DNA of 64,000 bases from Desulfovibrio sp. Fe33. GTDB taxonomy: Bacteria; Desulfobacterota; Desulfovibrionia; Desulfovibrionales; Desulfovibrionaceae. The translations under genes and the position numbers were made by a program. The notes beneath the pieces are model-generated. The model did no database searches. It saw only the letters and a program-made list of their open reading frames with translations, and was not told the DNA's origin. The stretch is taken from the NCBI RefSeq assembly GCF_028532725.1, contig NZ_JAQKGU010000001.1, positions 310,001-374,000 of the forward strand. Reading direction: 5' to 3'. Positions 26,385 to 34,216 of the stretch are shown here, one piece after another; within the stretch, counting starts at the first letter, position 1, and each line of letters opens with the position of its first letter.

Positions 26385-27203
26385 ATGGGAAAGACCAATC
26401 GTCCGGAACCCGAATCGTTGGAGTTGCCCCGGGTAGGGGTGGACTCTCACGCCCACCTGGACCTAGAGGATTTTGACGAAGACCGTGAAGAACTCATCCG
26501 CCGCGCCCTTGATTCGGGCGTGAGCCGGATCATCAACGTTTTTCTCGGCCCGGACGCCTATGAACGCGGGCGCGGCCTTTTCGACGCCCACCCGGAAATC
26601 AGTTTCCTGATGGGCGTGCATCCCAACGACGCGGACCAGCTCACCGACGAGATCGAGGAGCGGATGCGCGGCCATTTCGCGGCGGACCCGCGCCTCAAGG
26701 GCGTGGGCGAGATAGGTCTGGACTACTATTGGGACCGCGTGACGCCCGAGGTGCAGAAAGAGGCCTTCGTCAGGCAGCTTCACATGGCCCACGAACTGTC
26801 GCAGCCTGTGGTCATCCACTCGCGCGACGCCAACGGCGACACCGTGGACATCCTGGAGGCCGAAGGGTTCCGGGACTACCCGTTGCTGTGGCACTGCTTC
26901 GGCGCGGGCATGGAGCTGGCCGAACGGATCGTGGCCAACGGCTGGCACATTTCCATCCCCGGCACCGTCACTTTCCGCAAGCTTTCCGATGACGTCCAGG
27001 CCGCCGTGGCCCGTATTCCCTTCGAGCGGCTGCTCGTGGAGACGGACTGCCCGTATCTCGCCCCCGAGCCGTGGCGCGGCAAGCGCAACCATCCGGCCCT
27101 GTCCGTTTTCACCGCCCGCCGCGTGGCCCAGATCAAGGGCCGTCCCGTGGAGGACGTGTGGCGCATCGCGGGCGAGAACGCCCGTCGTTTCTTCGGCCTC
27201 TAG
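26385..27203 (+). CDS. TatD-family metal-dependent hydrolase
   Basis: A 272-residue TIM-barrel protein with the family metal ligands: VDSHAHLDL, GVHPNDA, GEIGLDYYWD, VIHSRDA, LWHCFGAG and VETDCPYLAPEP. TatD proteins are cytosolic nucleases (DNA or tRNA exonuclease activity). The start is the ATG at 26385; an ORF extension to 26328 lies inside the previous gene. It is probably co-transcribed with the glycosyltransferase upstream. The biological substrate here is unknown. Confidence 0.88.
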   Translation: MGKTNRPEPESLELPRVGVDSHAHLDLEDFDEDREELIRRALDSGVSRIINVFLGPDAYERGRGLFDAHPEISFLMGVHPNDADQLTDEIEERMRGHFAADPRLKGVGEIGLDYYWDRVTPEVQKEAFVRQLHMAHELSQPVVIHSRDANGDTVDILEAEGFRDYPLLWHCFGAGMELAERIVANGWHISIPGTVTFRKLSDDVQAAVARIPFERLLVETDCPYLAPEPWRGKRNHPALSVFTARRVAQIKGRPVEDVWRIAGENARRFFGL

Positions 27204-27265
27204 TCCCGTTTCCACGCCTCCTTGTCTTCGCTTGACTTGGGGTTGGAAAGGCATAGTCTGCGCTC

Positions 27266-28159
27266 ATGAATTTCCTCACTCCGGGCATGAGGCTCATGCT
27301 CCTCGGCACCTTCTTTTTCTCCATCGGCTCATTGTTCGTGAAGATGGCCGGGAGTCGTTTGCCCACCATGGAGGTGCTCTTCGTGCGCGGCCTGGTCGGC
27401 GTGGTGCTCTGCCTTATCATGCTGCGCAAGTCCGGGGCGGGTATGTTCGGCAAACGCAAAGTCCTGCTGGCCGCGCGCGGCCTCTTGGGATTCGGGGCCA
27501 TGTTCGCCGATTTCTACGCCATCGTGCATCTGCCCCTGGCCGACGCCCTGGTGCTGATTTTCTCCCATCCCGTGACCGTGGCGCTGCTCGCCTGGGCGCT
27601 GATGGGCGAGCGGCTGTCCAAGAGCGCCATGTTCTCCATCGTCATGTCCCTGGCGGGCGTCACCCTGGTCTGTCGGCCGGGATTCCTGTTCGGCGGCGCG
27701 CCGGAGCTTGATCCTCTGGGGTTGGTGGCCGCCCTGGTCAGCGTGTTCCTTACTTCCTGGGCCATCCTGTCCGTGCGGGTGCTGGCCAAGACCGAGCCGC
27801 CCGCCGTGGTCATGCTCTATCCGCCCATCGCCATCAGCCTGCTCGCGCCGCTTTTCGCCGACGGCTGGATAATGCCGACCGTTTTCGAATGGGGCGTGCT
27901 TATCGGGGTGGGGGTGTTCATGAATATCGGCCAGTTCTTCATGACCAAGGGGTACGCCATCGAGTCCGCGGCGCGGATCAGCGGAGTGTCCACTCTGGAG
28001 ATCGTGTTTGCGGCCATGTGGGGAATGATGTTCCTTGGAGAGATTCCCGACCTGTGGACCGTGGGCGGAGGGTCGCTCATCATCTTCGGCGTTCTGGCCC
28101 TCGGACACAGCGGCGTGCGGGAGCGGGCCGCGATCCTGAGAAAAGGCTCGGCGGCCTAG
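27266..28159 (+). CDS. EamA/DMT-family membrane transporter
   Basis: A 297-residue protein with ten predicted helices in two EamA repeats: GTFFFSIGSLFVKMAG and EVLFVRGLVGVVLCLIML in the first, and ISGVSTLEIVFAAMWGMMFLGEIPDLWTVGG in the second. It resembles the RhaT/YdcZ-type exporters rather than the 6271-7182 paralogue. The substrate is unknown. Its TAG overlaps that of the convergent PilZ gene within a single CTAG (28156-28159). Confidence 0.85.
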   Translation: MNFLTPGMRLMLLGTFFFSIGSLFVKMAGSRLPTMEVLFVRGLVGVVLCLIMLRKSGAGMFGKRKVLLAARGLLGFGAMFADFYAIVHLPLADALVLIFSHPVTVALLAWALMGERLSKSAMFSIVMSLAGVTLVCRPGFLFGGAPELDPLGLVAALVSVFLTSWAILSVRVLAKTEPPAVVMLYPPIAISLLAPLFADGWIMPTVFEWGVLIGVGVFMNIGQFFMTKGYAIESAARISGVSTLEIVFAAMWGMMFLGEIPDLWTVGGGSLIIFGVLALGHSGVRERAAILRKGSAA

Positions 28160-28512
28160 AGCTTCTCGAATACGCGCAAGAGCTCCTCGTCCACTTCCTC
28201 GGGGCGCTCGGCGTTAAGCGTCACCAGCCTGTGTAGGAAGGTGAAGCTCAATTCGTCCATTTCCTTGAACGACATGGCCGCGAATTCCCCCATGGCGCGG
28301 ACGATTTCTCCCGACACCACTATGCGGATGCCCGGCGAGAGCGGCAGATGCAGTTCGCAGGCCGTCCCCGCGAGGCAGTCTCCGCAACCTTCGAGAAGCG
28401 CGCCCTTGAGGCTCAGGTTCCGGGTGGACACGGGGGTGACCACGTCGCCGACGGTGACGTACGCCTCGAACCCGGCGTCGATGCGGGTGTTGTGCCGTTT
28501 ATTCCTGTCCAT
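28156..28512 (-). CDS. PilZ-domain cyclic-di-GMP receptor
   Basis: A 118-residue single-domain protein. The c-di-GMP-binding signature is split as usual: the N-terminal Arg-rich RNKRHNTR (RxxxR) and STRNLSLKGALLEG (N-x-S-x-x-G). The remainder forms the PilZ barrel with VSGEIVRAMGEFAAMSFKEM. The start at 28512 follows AGGAGA. It has no effector domain, so it should act through a protein partner. The GGDEF protein at 47584 may or may not supply its ligand. Confidence 0.83.
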   Translation of the reverse strand: MDRNKRHNTRIDAGFEAYVTVGDVVTPVSTRNLSLKGALLEGCGDCLAGTACELHLPLSPGIRIVVSGEIVRAMGEFAAMSFKEMDELSFTFLHRLVTLNAERPEEVDEELLRVFEKL

Positions 28513-28605
28513 GCGGTTCTCCTGTCTGCGCGAAGCATACCACAACAGGCGTCAGTGGCTCAATCGAATCGGCGAATGATTGACTTGTTCCCGTTATGGT
28601 TTTTA

Positions 28606-29475
28606 ATGGAAGTCATGAATCTCAGCCAACTTTCTTCCATCATTGACGATTGGATGGCCGTTCCCGGGAACAACTCCCTCGGGCCGGGCCTGTCGCTGCC
28701 CGCTTTCGACACCCCGCTGGTCGGATGCGCCGCCGGTGACGATCCCCTTTTCGATTTTCTCAAGCGGGACATCGGGGCGGAGTTCTACTGGACCCCGGAG
28801 GAAGCCTTCGCCCTGGCTTTCCCCGAGGCCGGAGCCGACGGCTCCGATCTCAGCGTGGTGTCCTGGGTCCTGCCGCAGACGCGGAACACCCGTCAGGCGC
28901 ACGGCCTCAACAAGGAGTTGCCGAGCATCGAATGGAGCCGCGCCCGCCATTATGGCGAGATGGTCAACGAGGCGTTGCGCCGGTTCGTGGTCCGGTCCTT
29001 CGAAGGGGAAGGGGTGCTCGCCTGCGCGCCCGCGCTGCTGCCCATGTGGACAAGGGCGGAATCCTCCAAGTACGGGTTTGCCTCCACCTGGTCGGAGCGG
29101 CACACGGCCCATGTGTGCGGGTTGGGAACCTTCGGCCTGTCCGACGGCCTCATCACGGCCAGGGGCAAGGCGATCCGCGTCGGGTCGGTCGTCGTGCAGG
29201 CGCAGCTGGCCCCCACGCCCCGGACCTACACCCACCACAACGAATGGTGTCTTTTTCACGCCAAGGGGAAATGCCGGGCGTGCATCAAGCGGTGTCCGGC
29301 CGGAGCCATCTCCGAAAAGGGCCATGACAAGGTCAAGTGCAAGGCCTACATCCGCACCATCACGGCCGCGCACGTGGAAGAGCATCAGCTCGGTTTCCGC
29401 GTGAACAGTTGCGGCCTGTGCCAGGTCAGGGTGCCGTGCGAGAGCAGGAACCCCACGGCCGTAAAATCGGAATAG
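28606..29475 (+). CDS. QueG-like 4Fe-4S double-cluster protein
   Basis: About 289 residues. The C-terminus holds two cysteine clusters: CLFHAKGKCRACIKRCPAGAI, then CGLCQVRVPCESRNP. This arrangement is found in epoxyqueuosine reductase (QueG) and reductive-dehalogenase-like ferredoxins. The N-terminal part has HVCGLGTFGLSDGLIT, also family-like, but the QueG cobalamin motifs are not clear, so a true queuosine role is uncertain. Alternative starts are 28576 and 28615; none has a strong ribosome binding site. A bidirectional terminator follows. Confidence 0.7.
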   Translation: MEVMNLSQLSSIIDDWMAVPGNNSLGPGLSLPAFDTPLVGCAAGDDPLFDFLKRDIGAEFYWTPEEAFALAFPEAGADGSDLSVVSWVLPQTRNTRQAHGLNKELPSIEWSRARHYGEMVNEALRRFVVRSFEGEGVLACAPALLPMWTRAESSKYGFASTWSERHTAHVCGLGTFGLSDGLITARGKAIRVGSVVVQAQLAPTPRTYTHHNEWCLFHAKGKCRACIKRCPAGAISEKGHDKVKCKAYIRTITAAHVEEHQLGFRVNSCGLCQVRVPCESRNPTAVKSE

Positions 29476-29540
29476 CCAGTCCTCGTACCGGACTCCTTCG
29501 TGCGGATCTCCGATCCGTCGGCGTTCTTCGGCTTTTGCGA

Positions 29541-29577
29541 AAAAAAGGCCGGGTCCCCGTAGAGGGCCCGGCCTTTT
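29541..29577. terminator. Bidirectional rho-independent terminator
   Basis: GGCCGGG (29547-29553) pairs with CCCGGCC (29567-29573). Poly-A (AAAAAA) on the left and TTTT on the right give U-runs for both strands. It ends the QueG-like gene rightward and the long rpoH-to-glpX run leftward. Confidence 0.85.
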
Positions 29578-29597
29578 GATGTCTTGTCGAATGCGGT

Positions 29598-30581
29598 CTA
29601 GTCGTATTCCACGGCGGAGAAGCGCATCAGCGCATCCCAGTTGTGGATGGCTTCCACGTAGCGGATGGTGCCGGTCTTGCCGCGCATGACCAGGGACGAG
29701 GTCTCGGCTCCGTGGCCGTGGTAGGTGACGCCCTTGAGGAAGGTGCCGCCGGAAATGCCGGTGGCGGCGAAGAAGAGGTCCTCGGACTTGACCAGGTCGG
29801 ACACGGTGAGCACCCGGCGGATGTCCATGCCGAATTCCGACAGGGCGTTCTTTTCATTCTGCTTCTGCGGGTCGAGCTTGGCGAACATCTCGCCGCCCAT
29901 GATGCGGATGGCGATGGCCGAGAGCACGCCTTCGGGAGTTCCGCCGGTGCCCATCATGACGTCGACTTCGCTGCGCGGGTCGATGGCCATGAGAGAGCCG
30001 GTGATGTCGCCGTCGGTATGCAGTTGGATGCGCGCGCCCGCCTCGCGGATTTCGGAGATGAGCTTCTTGTGGCGCGGCTTGTCCAGCACGAAGACGACCA
30101 GGTCGTCAACGTCCTTGTCCAGGGCGCGGGCGATGAGCTTGAGGTTGTGGCCGGTGGGGGCTTCGATGTCCACCACGTCCTTGGCGTGGGCCGGGACGAC
30201 CAGCTTCTGCATGTAGAAGCTCGGGCCCGGATCGAACATGGCGCCCGCCGGGCAGACGCCTACGACGGAGATGGCGTTGGGGCGGCCGTTGGCAAGCAGG
30301 TTGGTGCCCTCCAGCGGGTCCACGGCAATGTCCACCTTGGGACCGGTGCCCAGGCCGAGCTTTTCACCGGCGTAGAGCATGGGCGCTTCGTCCTTCTCGC
30401 CTTCGCCGATTTTGATTTCGCCTTGGATTTCAAGAGTGTTGAAGCACAGGCGCATGGCGTCGACGGCCGCTTGGTCGGCGGCGTTCTTGTCGCCTTTGCC
30501 GAGCCAGCGGGCGCAGGCCAGGGCGGCGGCTTCAGTGACACGGACCAAGTCCAGTGCGAGGTTTTTCTGTGGGGCTTCCAT
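29598..30581 (-). CDS. glpX: Class II fructose-1,6-bisphosphatase
   Basis: A 327-residue enzyme that hydrolyses fructose 1,6-bisphosphate in gluconeogenesis (some homologues also accept sedoheptulose 1,7-bisphosphate). Metal and phosphate motifs are IKIGEGEKDEAPML, AVDPLEGTNL, TDGDITGSL and GTGGTPEGVLSAIAI. Length is typical for GlpX. AGGAG precedes the ATG. It starts 10 nt after the transketolase stop, so it closes an operon joining pentose-phosphate and gluconeogenic steps. The terminator at 29541 follows it. Confidence 0.94.
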   Translation of the reverse strand: MEAPQKNLALDLVRVTEAAALACARWLGKGDKNAADQAAVDAMRLCFNTLEIQGEIKIGEGEKDEAPMLYAGEKLGLGTGPKVDIAVDPLEGTNLLANGRPNAISVVGVCPAGAMFDPGPSFYMQKLVVPAHAKDVVDIEAPTGHNLKLIARALDKDVDDLVVFVLDKPRHKKLISEIREAGARIQLHTDGDITGSLMAIDPRSEVDVMMGTGGTPEGVLSAIAIRIMGGEMFAKLDPQKQNEKNALSEFGMDIRRVLTVSDLVKSEDLFFAATGISGGTFLKGVTYHGHGAETSSLVMRGKTGTIRYVEAIHNWDALMRFSAVEYD

Positions 30582-30590
30582 GTTCGTCTC

Positions 30591-32552
30591 CTAGTATTTC
30601 TCCCGGATCATCTGGGCGAAGTTCTCCGGGGTGAACCCGTACTTGTCGGACAGGATCTTGCCGGGGGCGCTGGCGCCGAAGTGGTCGACGCCCAGAACGA
30701 CGCCGTTCAGGCCGACATATTTGTGCCACAGGGTGGTCCGGCCTGCTTCGGCCGCGGCGCGCGCGGTGACTTCCGGCGGCAAAACTTCATTTTTATACGA
30801 TTCAGGCTGGTCGTCAAACAGTTTGGTCGACGGCATGGATACCACGCGGACCTTGCGCTTGAGGAGCTTGGCCGTTTCGAGGCAGAGGGACACCTCCGAG
30901 CCGGAGGCGATGAGAATCAGATCCGGGGTGCCTTCGCAGTCCTTGAGCACATAGCCGCCCTTGCGCGGGCCGTCGGTCAGCGCCGGGTATTCGGCCGGGT
31001 CGAGGATGGGCAGGCCCTGGCGGGTCAGGAACAGGGTGGAGGGCATCTTCTCCTGCTTGAGCGCGATGTCCAGGCAGGTCCGGGTCTCATTGGCGTCGGC
31101 GGGACGCAGGTCGATGAGGTCCGGAATGAGCCGCAGGGAGCTGACGTGCTCGATGGGCTGGTGCGTGGGGCCGTCCTCGCCCACCCAGAAGGAGTCGTGG
31201 GTGAAGACGTACAGGACGGGCAGCTCCTGCAGGGCGGACATGCGGATGGCGTTGCGGCAGTAGTCGGAGAAGGTCAGGAAGGTGGCGCCGAACGGGAGCA
31301 GGCCGCCATGCAGCTGCATACCGTTCATGATCGCCGCCATGTTGAACTCGCGCACGCCGAAGGCGAAGTTGCGCGCTCCGTAGCCGTCCACGGCGAAGTC
31401 GCCGTAGGTGTTCCGGAAATTAGCGGTCTGGTTGGACGGGTCGAGGTCGGCGGAGCCGCCCACCAGGGTGGGCAGGGAATCCATGACGGCGTCCAGGCAG
31501 GTGCCCCACGCCTTGCGGGTGGCCATGCTTTCGCCGGGGGTGAACTCGGGCCAGTCGATGGACAGCTCGGAGCGGGAGCGGATCACGTGGCCCCACATCT
31601 CGGCGAAGGACGCGTCGTTCAGCTTGGAGTCCAGCATGGACTGCCAGTCGGCGGCGTTCTTGCGCAGGCCGTCGAACCGGGCGCGGTAGGAGGCGACCAC
31701 GTCCTCGGGGACGTAGAAGGATTCCTCGGGCAGGCCGAGCTTCTTCTTGGTGGCCGCGATCTCGTCGGCCTTGAGGGGCTCGCCGTGAGTCTTGTGGCTG
31801 CCTTCCAGGGTGGCGCAACCCTTGGCCATGACCGTGTGGCCGATAATCAGGGTGGGCTTGCCGGTCTCGAGCTGCGCGGCCTTGATGGCCTCGCGGATTT
31901 CGTCGTGGTTGTGGCCGTCCACTTCCAGGACCTGCCAGCACAGTCCCTCGAAGACCTTGCGGTGGTCGGTGCAGTCAGCCTTGCAGGTGGGACCGGCCAA
32001 CTGGATACGGTTGGAGTCGTAGAAGACGATGAGCTTGCCCAGCTTCCACAGTCCGGCCAGGGAGGCCGCGCCCAGGGCGATGGGCTCCTGCAGGTCGCCG
32101 TCGGAGGAGAGCACGTAGGTGTAGTGGTCCATGACGTCCGCGCCGAGCTTTTCGCGCAGGTACGCCTCGGCCGAGGCGAAGCCCACGGACATGGCGAAGC
32201 CCTGGCCCAGCGGGCCGGTGGTGGCCTCGACGCCTTTGGTCAGGTGCACCTCGGGGTGGCCCGGGGTCAGGGAACCGAACTGGCGGAAATTCTTGATGTC
32301 GTCCATGGAGATGAAGCCGTTCAGGTGCAGAAGGCTGTAGAGCAGCATGGACTCATGCCCGGCGGAGAGGATGAAGCGGTCGCGGTTGAACCACCGGGAG
32401 TCGTCGGGGTTGAAGTTCAGAAATTCGGAAAAGAGGATGGTGGCGTAGTCGGCCGAGGACATGGCCCCGCCCGGGTGGCCCGAGTTGGCCTTGGCCACGC
32501 CGTCCATGATCAGTCCCTTGACCACGGCGATGGTCTTGTCCGTCTGTGTCAT
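30591..32552 (-). CDS. tkt: Transketolase
   Basis: The 653-residue enzyme moves two-carbon ketol groups between sugar phosphates using thiamine diphosphate. Family motifs are NSGHPGGAMSSADYATILF, HLTKGVEATTGPLGQGFAMSVG, SSDGDLQEPIALGAASLAG (ThDP region), EVDGHNHDEI, and THDSFWVGEDGPTHQPIEHV. The start MTQTDKT at 32552 is preferred; the ORF to 32696 overlaps rpiB without family-like residues. It lies between rpiB and glpX in the same direction. Confidence 0.95.
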   Translation of the reverse strand: MTQTDKTIAVVKGLIMDGVAKANSGHPGGAMSSADYATILFSEFLNFNPDDSRWFNRDRFILSAGHESMLLYSLLHLNGFISMDDIKNFRQFGSLTPGHPEVHLTKGVEATTGPLGQGFAMSVGFASAEAYLREKLGADVMDHYTYVLSSDGDLQEPIALGAASLAGLWKLGKLIVFYDSNRIQLAGPTCKADCTDHRKVFEGLCWQVLEVDGHNHDEIREAIKAAQLETGKPTLIIGHTVMAKGCATLEGSHKTHGEPLKADEIAATKKKLGLPEESFYVPEDVVASYRARFDGLRKNAADWQSMLDSKLNDASFAEMWGHVIRSRSELSIDWPEFTPGESMATRKAWGTCLDAVMDSLPTLVGGSADLDPSNQTANFRNTYGDFAVDGYGARNFAFGVREFNMAAIMNGMQLHGGLLPFGATFLTFSDYCRNAIRMSALQELPVLYVFTHDSFWVGEDGPTHQPIEHVSSLRLIPDLIDLRPADANETRTCLDIALKQEKMPSTLFLTRQGLPILDPAEYPALTDGPRKGGYVLKDCEGTPDLILIASGSEVSLCLETAKLLKRKVRVVSMPSTKLFDDQPESYKNEVLPPEVTARAAAEAGRTTLWHKYVGLNGVVLGVDHFGASAPGKILSDKYGFTPENFAQMIREKY

Positions 32553-32577
32553 TGTTGGATACCTTTTTTTAGTGAGG

Positions 32578-33018
32578 TTATAGGGAGACAGTGTCGATGA
32601 GGTCGATGCGCCGCTGGTGCCGCTCGCCGCCGAACTGCGTGTCGAGAAAGACCTTGAGGATTTCCAGGGCGAGGCCTTGGCCGGTGACGCGTTCACCCAT
32701 GCACAGGCAGCGGGCGTCGTTGTGCTCGCGGGCCATGCGGGCGAGAAATTCGTTGGTGCACAGCGCCGCCCGGACGCCCATGCGGTTGGCGGTCATGGTC
32801 ATGCCCTGGCCCGTGCCGCAGATGAGCACGCCGAGCTTTTCGTCGTCCGCCTTGAGCTTGTTGCACACCTTGGCCGCAAAGATCGGGTAGTCGCAGGAAT
32901 CCAGGCAGTCCGGCCCTTCGTCCTCCACGGTGAAGCCCCATTCCTTGAGTGCCTTGATGCAGGCGGTCTTGAGATGATAGCCCCCGTGATCGGAGCCGAT
33001 GACTATGGTCTTGCTCAC
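32578..33018 (-). CDS. rpiB: Ribose-5-phosphate isomerase B
   Basis: The 146-residue protein interconverts ribose 5-phosphate and ribulose 5-phosphate. It has GSDHGGYHLKTA near the start, SCDYPIFAAKVCNKL, the catalytic-loop GVLICGTGQGMTMTANR (with the Cys base) and HNDARCLCMGERV. The C-terminus matches the normal RpiB length. It overlaps the upstream coiled-coil gene by 4 nt and precedes tkt by 25 nt, so the non-oxidative pentose-phosphate steps are encoded together. Confidence 0.93.
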   Translation of the reverse strand: MSKTIVIGSDHGGYHLKTACIKALKEWGFTVEDEGPDCLDSCDYPIFAAKVCNKLKADDEKLGVLICGTGQGMTMTANRMGVRAALCTNEFLARMAREHNDARCLCMGERVTGQGLALEILKVFLDTQFGGERHQRRIDLIDTVSL

Positions 33019-33344
33019 AGTTCTCCCCCTTGGGATGCGCCGCCTTCCCGGCGGACGTGCTTCATGCGTTCTTCGCGGTCGTTGGACAGTTCTTCCCTGA
33101 GGGCCGCGATCTCCTCCTTGAGGAAGCTGATCTGCTTGAGGCAGAGTTCCTTTTCGTCCTTTCTGCCTCGGGGCGTTTCGGCGATGCGGCCGAGGATGCC
33201 ATATTCCCGATCCAATTCTTTTTCAAGCCTGCCGACCTCGAAGCGGCCGGACAGGGACCGGGCAAGCCATTTCATCTCGGCAAGCCACGTCTTCAGGCCG
33301 AGCAGAAAGATGTCCATGACCGTTTCCTTCGGCTGTGTGCTCAT
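33015..33344 (-). CDS. Small coiled-coil protein of unknown function
   Basis: A 109-residue, highly charged protein. Residues ~40-98 are rich in Glu, Lys, Arg and Leu with heptad-like spacing and likely form a coiled coil (VGRLEKELDREYG, then KQISFLKEEIAALREELSND). No membrane helix or signal is obvious. I recognise no family. It overlaps the lipoprotein gene upstream and rpiB downstream by 4 nt each, which argues strongly that it is real and translationally coupled. Confidence 0.65.
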   Translation of the reverse strand: MSTQPKETVMDIFLLGLKTWLAEMKWLARSLSGRFEVGRLEKELDREYGILGRIAETPRGRKDEKELCLKQISFLKEEIAALREELSNDREERMKHVRREGGASQGGEL

Positions 33345-34216
33345 TGCTTGTCCTCGCGGATAAGGGGGAGTTCCCCTGTTTTTTCTTCAGTGTATCCGTT
33401 GTCCAAACGGATGGGGGCGATGTCCCCGGGCAATTCGAGGGCCAGGGACCGGGCAGGCCAGGGGGCAAGCATAAGCTCCCGGCTCTTTATGTGCAAGACG
33501 CCCTGCTCTCCGTTGTCCAGAGACAGGGTCAGCCTGTCGGGCAGGGGTATTTCGCCGGGCGCGGCTTCCTCGAAGCGGTCCAGGGTGAAGGACCACCGGA
33601 CTTCTCCGCCGGTCCGGTCCGTCGTCCCTTCCAGCCGCAGCGGACGGCCGAGGCGGTCCAGGATAATGCGGCGGACAGACCCCTTGTCGAAATTATAGAC
33701 GTAGTGGTCCCCGTCCTGCGCTGCGTCCGCGTAGCGGCGGGGGGCCAGTCCAGAAAAATCGCCCATGGCGGCGTGGGCGAGCCGGGAAAGGGAAAAGGGA
33801 AACGGCATGCCAAGGCGGGTGGCCCCGAGGACCGGGTTGCGGTGGGCGTATGCCTCGCCTTCGGCCGGATAGAAGACCAGCAGGCCGTCCCCGTCTTCGC
33901 GGATATGCGCCAGGAGCTTGCCGATGGAGGCGGACACGTCGAGGCGCATGGGCCCGTCGAAGTCACCCCACAGGGAGACCAGGGTGCGGTTGGTCCGCTT
34001 GATGGGCTCGGTTCTGGAATAGTGCAGGCTGGCCTTGACCCGGAGCGCGTCGCCCGCGGGCCGGACGCAGTAGTGCTGCCGGAAGGCGTTCCAGGCGGCG
34101 CGGGGAGTGTCCAGCTCCAGGCCCGGCTGTATCCTGGTGGCGCAGCCCGAGAGGACCGCCAGAATCAGGACGGCCGCTGTCGCCGCCGGAACGTGCGTCG
34201 ATCCGAGGCGGCTCAT
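33341..34216 (-). CDS. Lipoprotein, possibly LolA/LolB-like fold
   Basis: The 291-residue protein has a signal peptide ending in a lipobox (AVLSGC, Cys at about residue 25) and so should be attached to the outer leaf of the inner membrane or to the outer membrane. Beta-rich stretches such as RRIILDRLGRPLRLEG, WSFTLDRFEE and PLPDRLTLSLDNGEQGVLHIKS suggest the open-barrel fold of LolA/LolB-type lipid carriers. That is a fold impression, not a family match. It overlaps by 4 nt the TPR lipoprotein upstream and the coiled-coil gene downstream. Confidence 0.7.
   Translation of the reverse strand: MSRLGSTHVPAATAAVLILAVLSGCATRIQPGLELDTPRAAWNAFRQHYCVRPAGDALRVKASLHYSRTEPIKRTNRTLVSLWGDFDGPMRLDVSASIGKLLAHIREDGDGLLVFYPAEGEAYAHRNPVLGATRLGMPFPFSLSRLAHAAMGDFSGLAPRRYADAAQDGDHYVYNFDKGSVRRIILDRLGRPLRLEGTTDRTGGEVRWSFTLDRFEEAAPGEIPLPDRLTLSLDNGEQGVLHIKSRELMLAPWPARSLALELPGDIAPIRLDNGYTEEKTGELPLIREDKQ

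Noticed and set aside
29643-32600. 985-codon plus-strand open frame over glpX and tkt
   Set aside because: Composition is typical of a reverse-complement shadow, and the minus strand carries two complete, recognisable enzymes.
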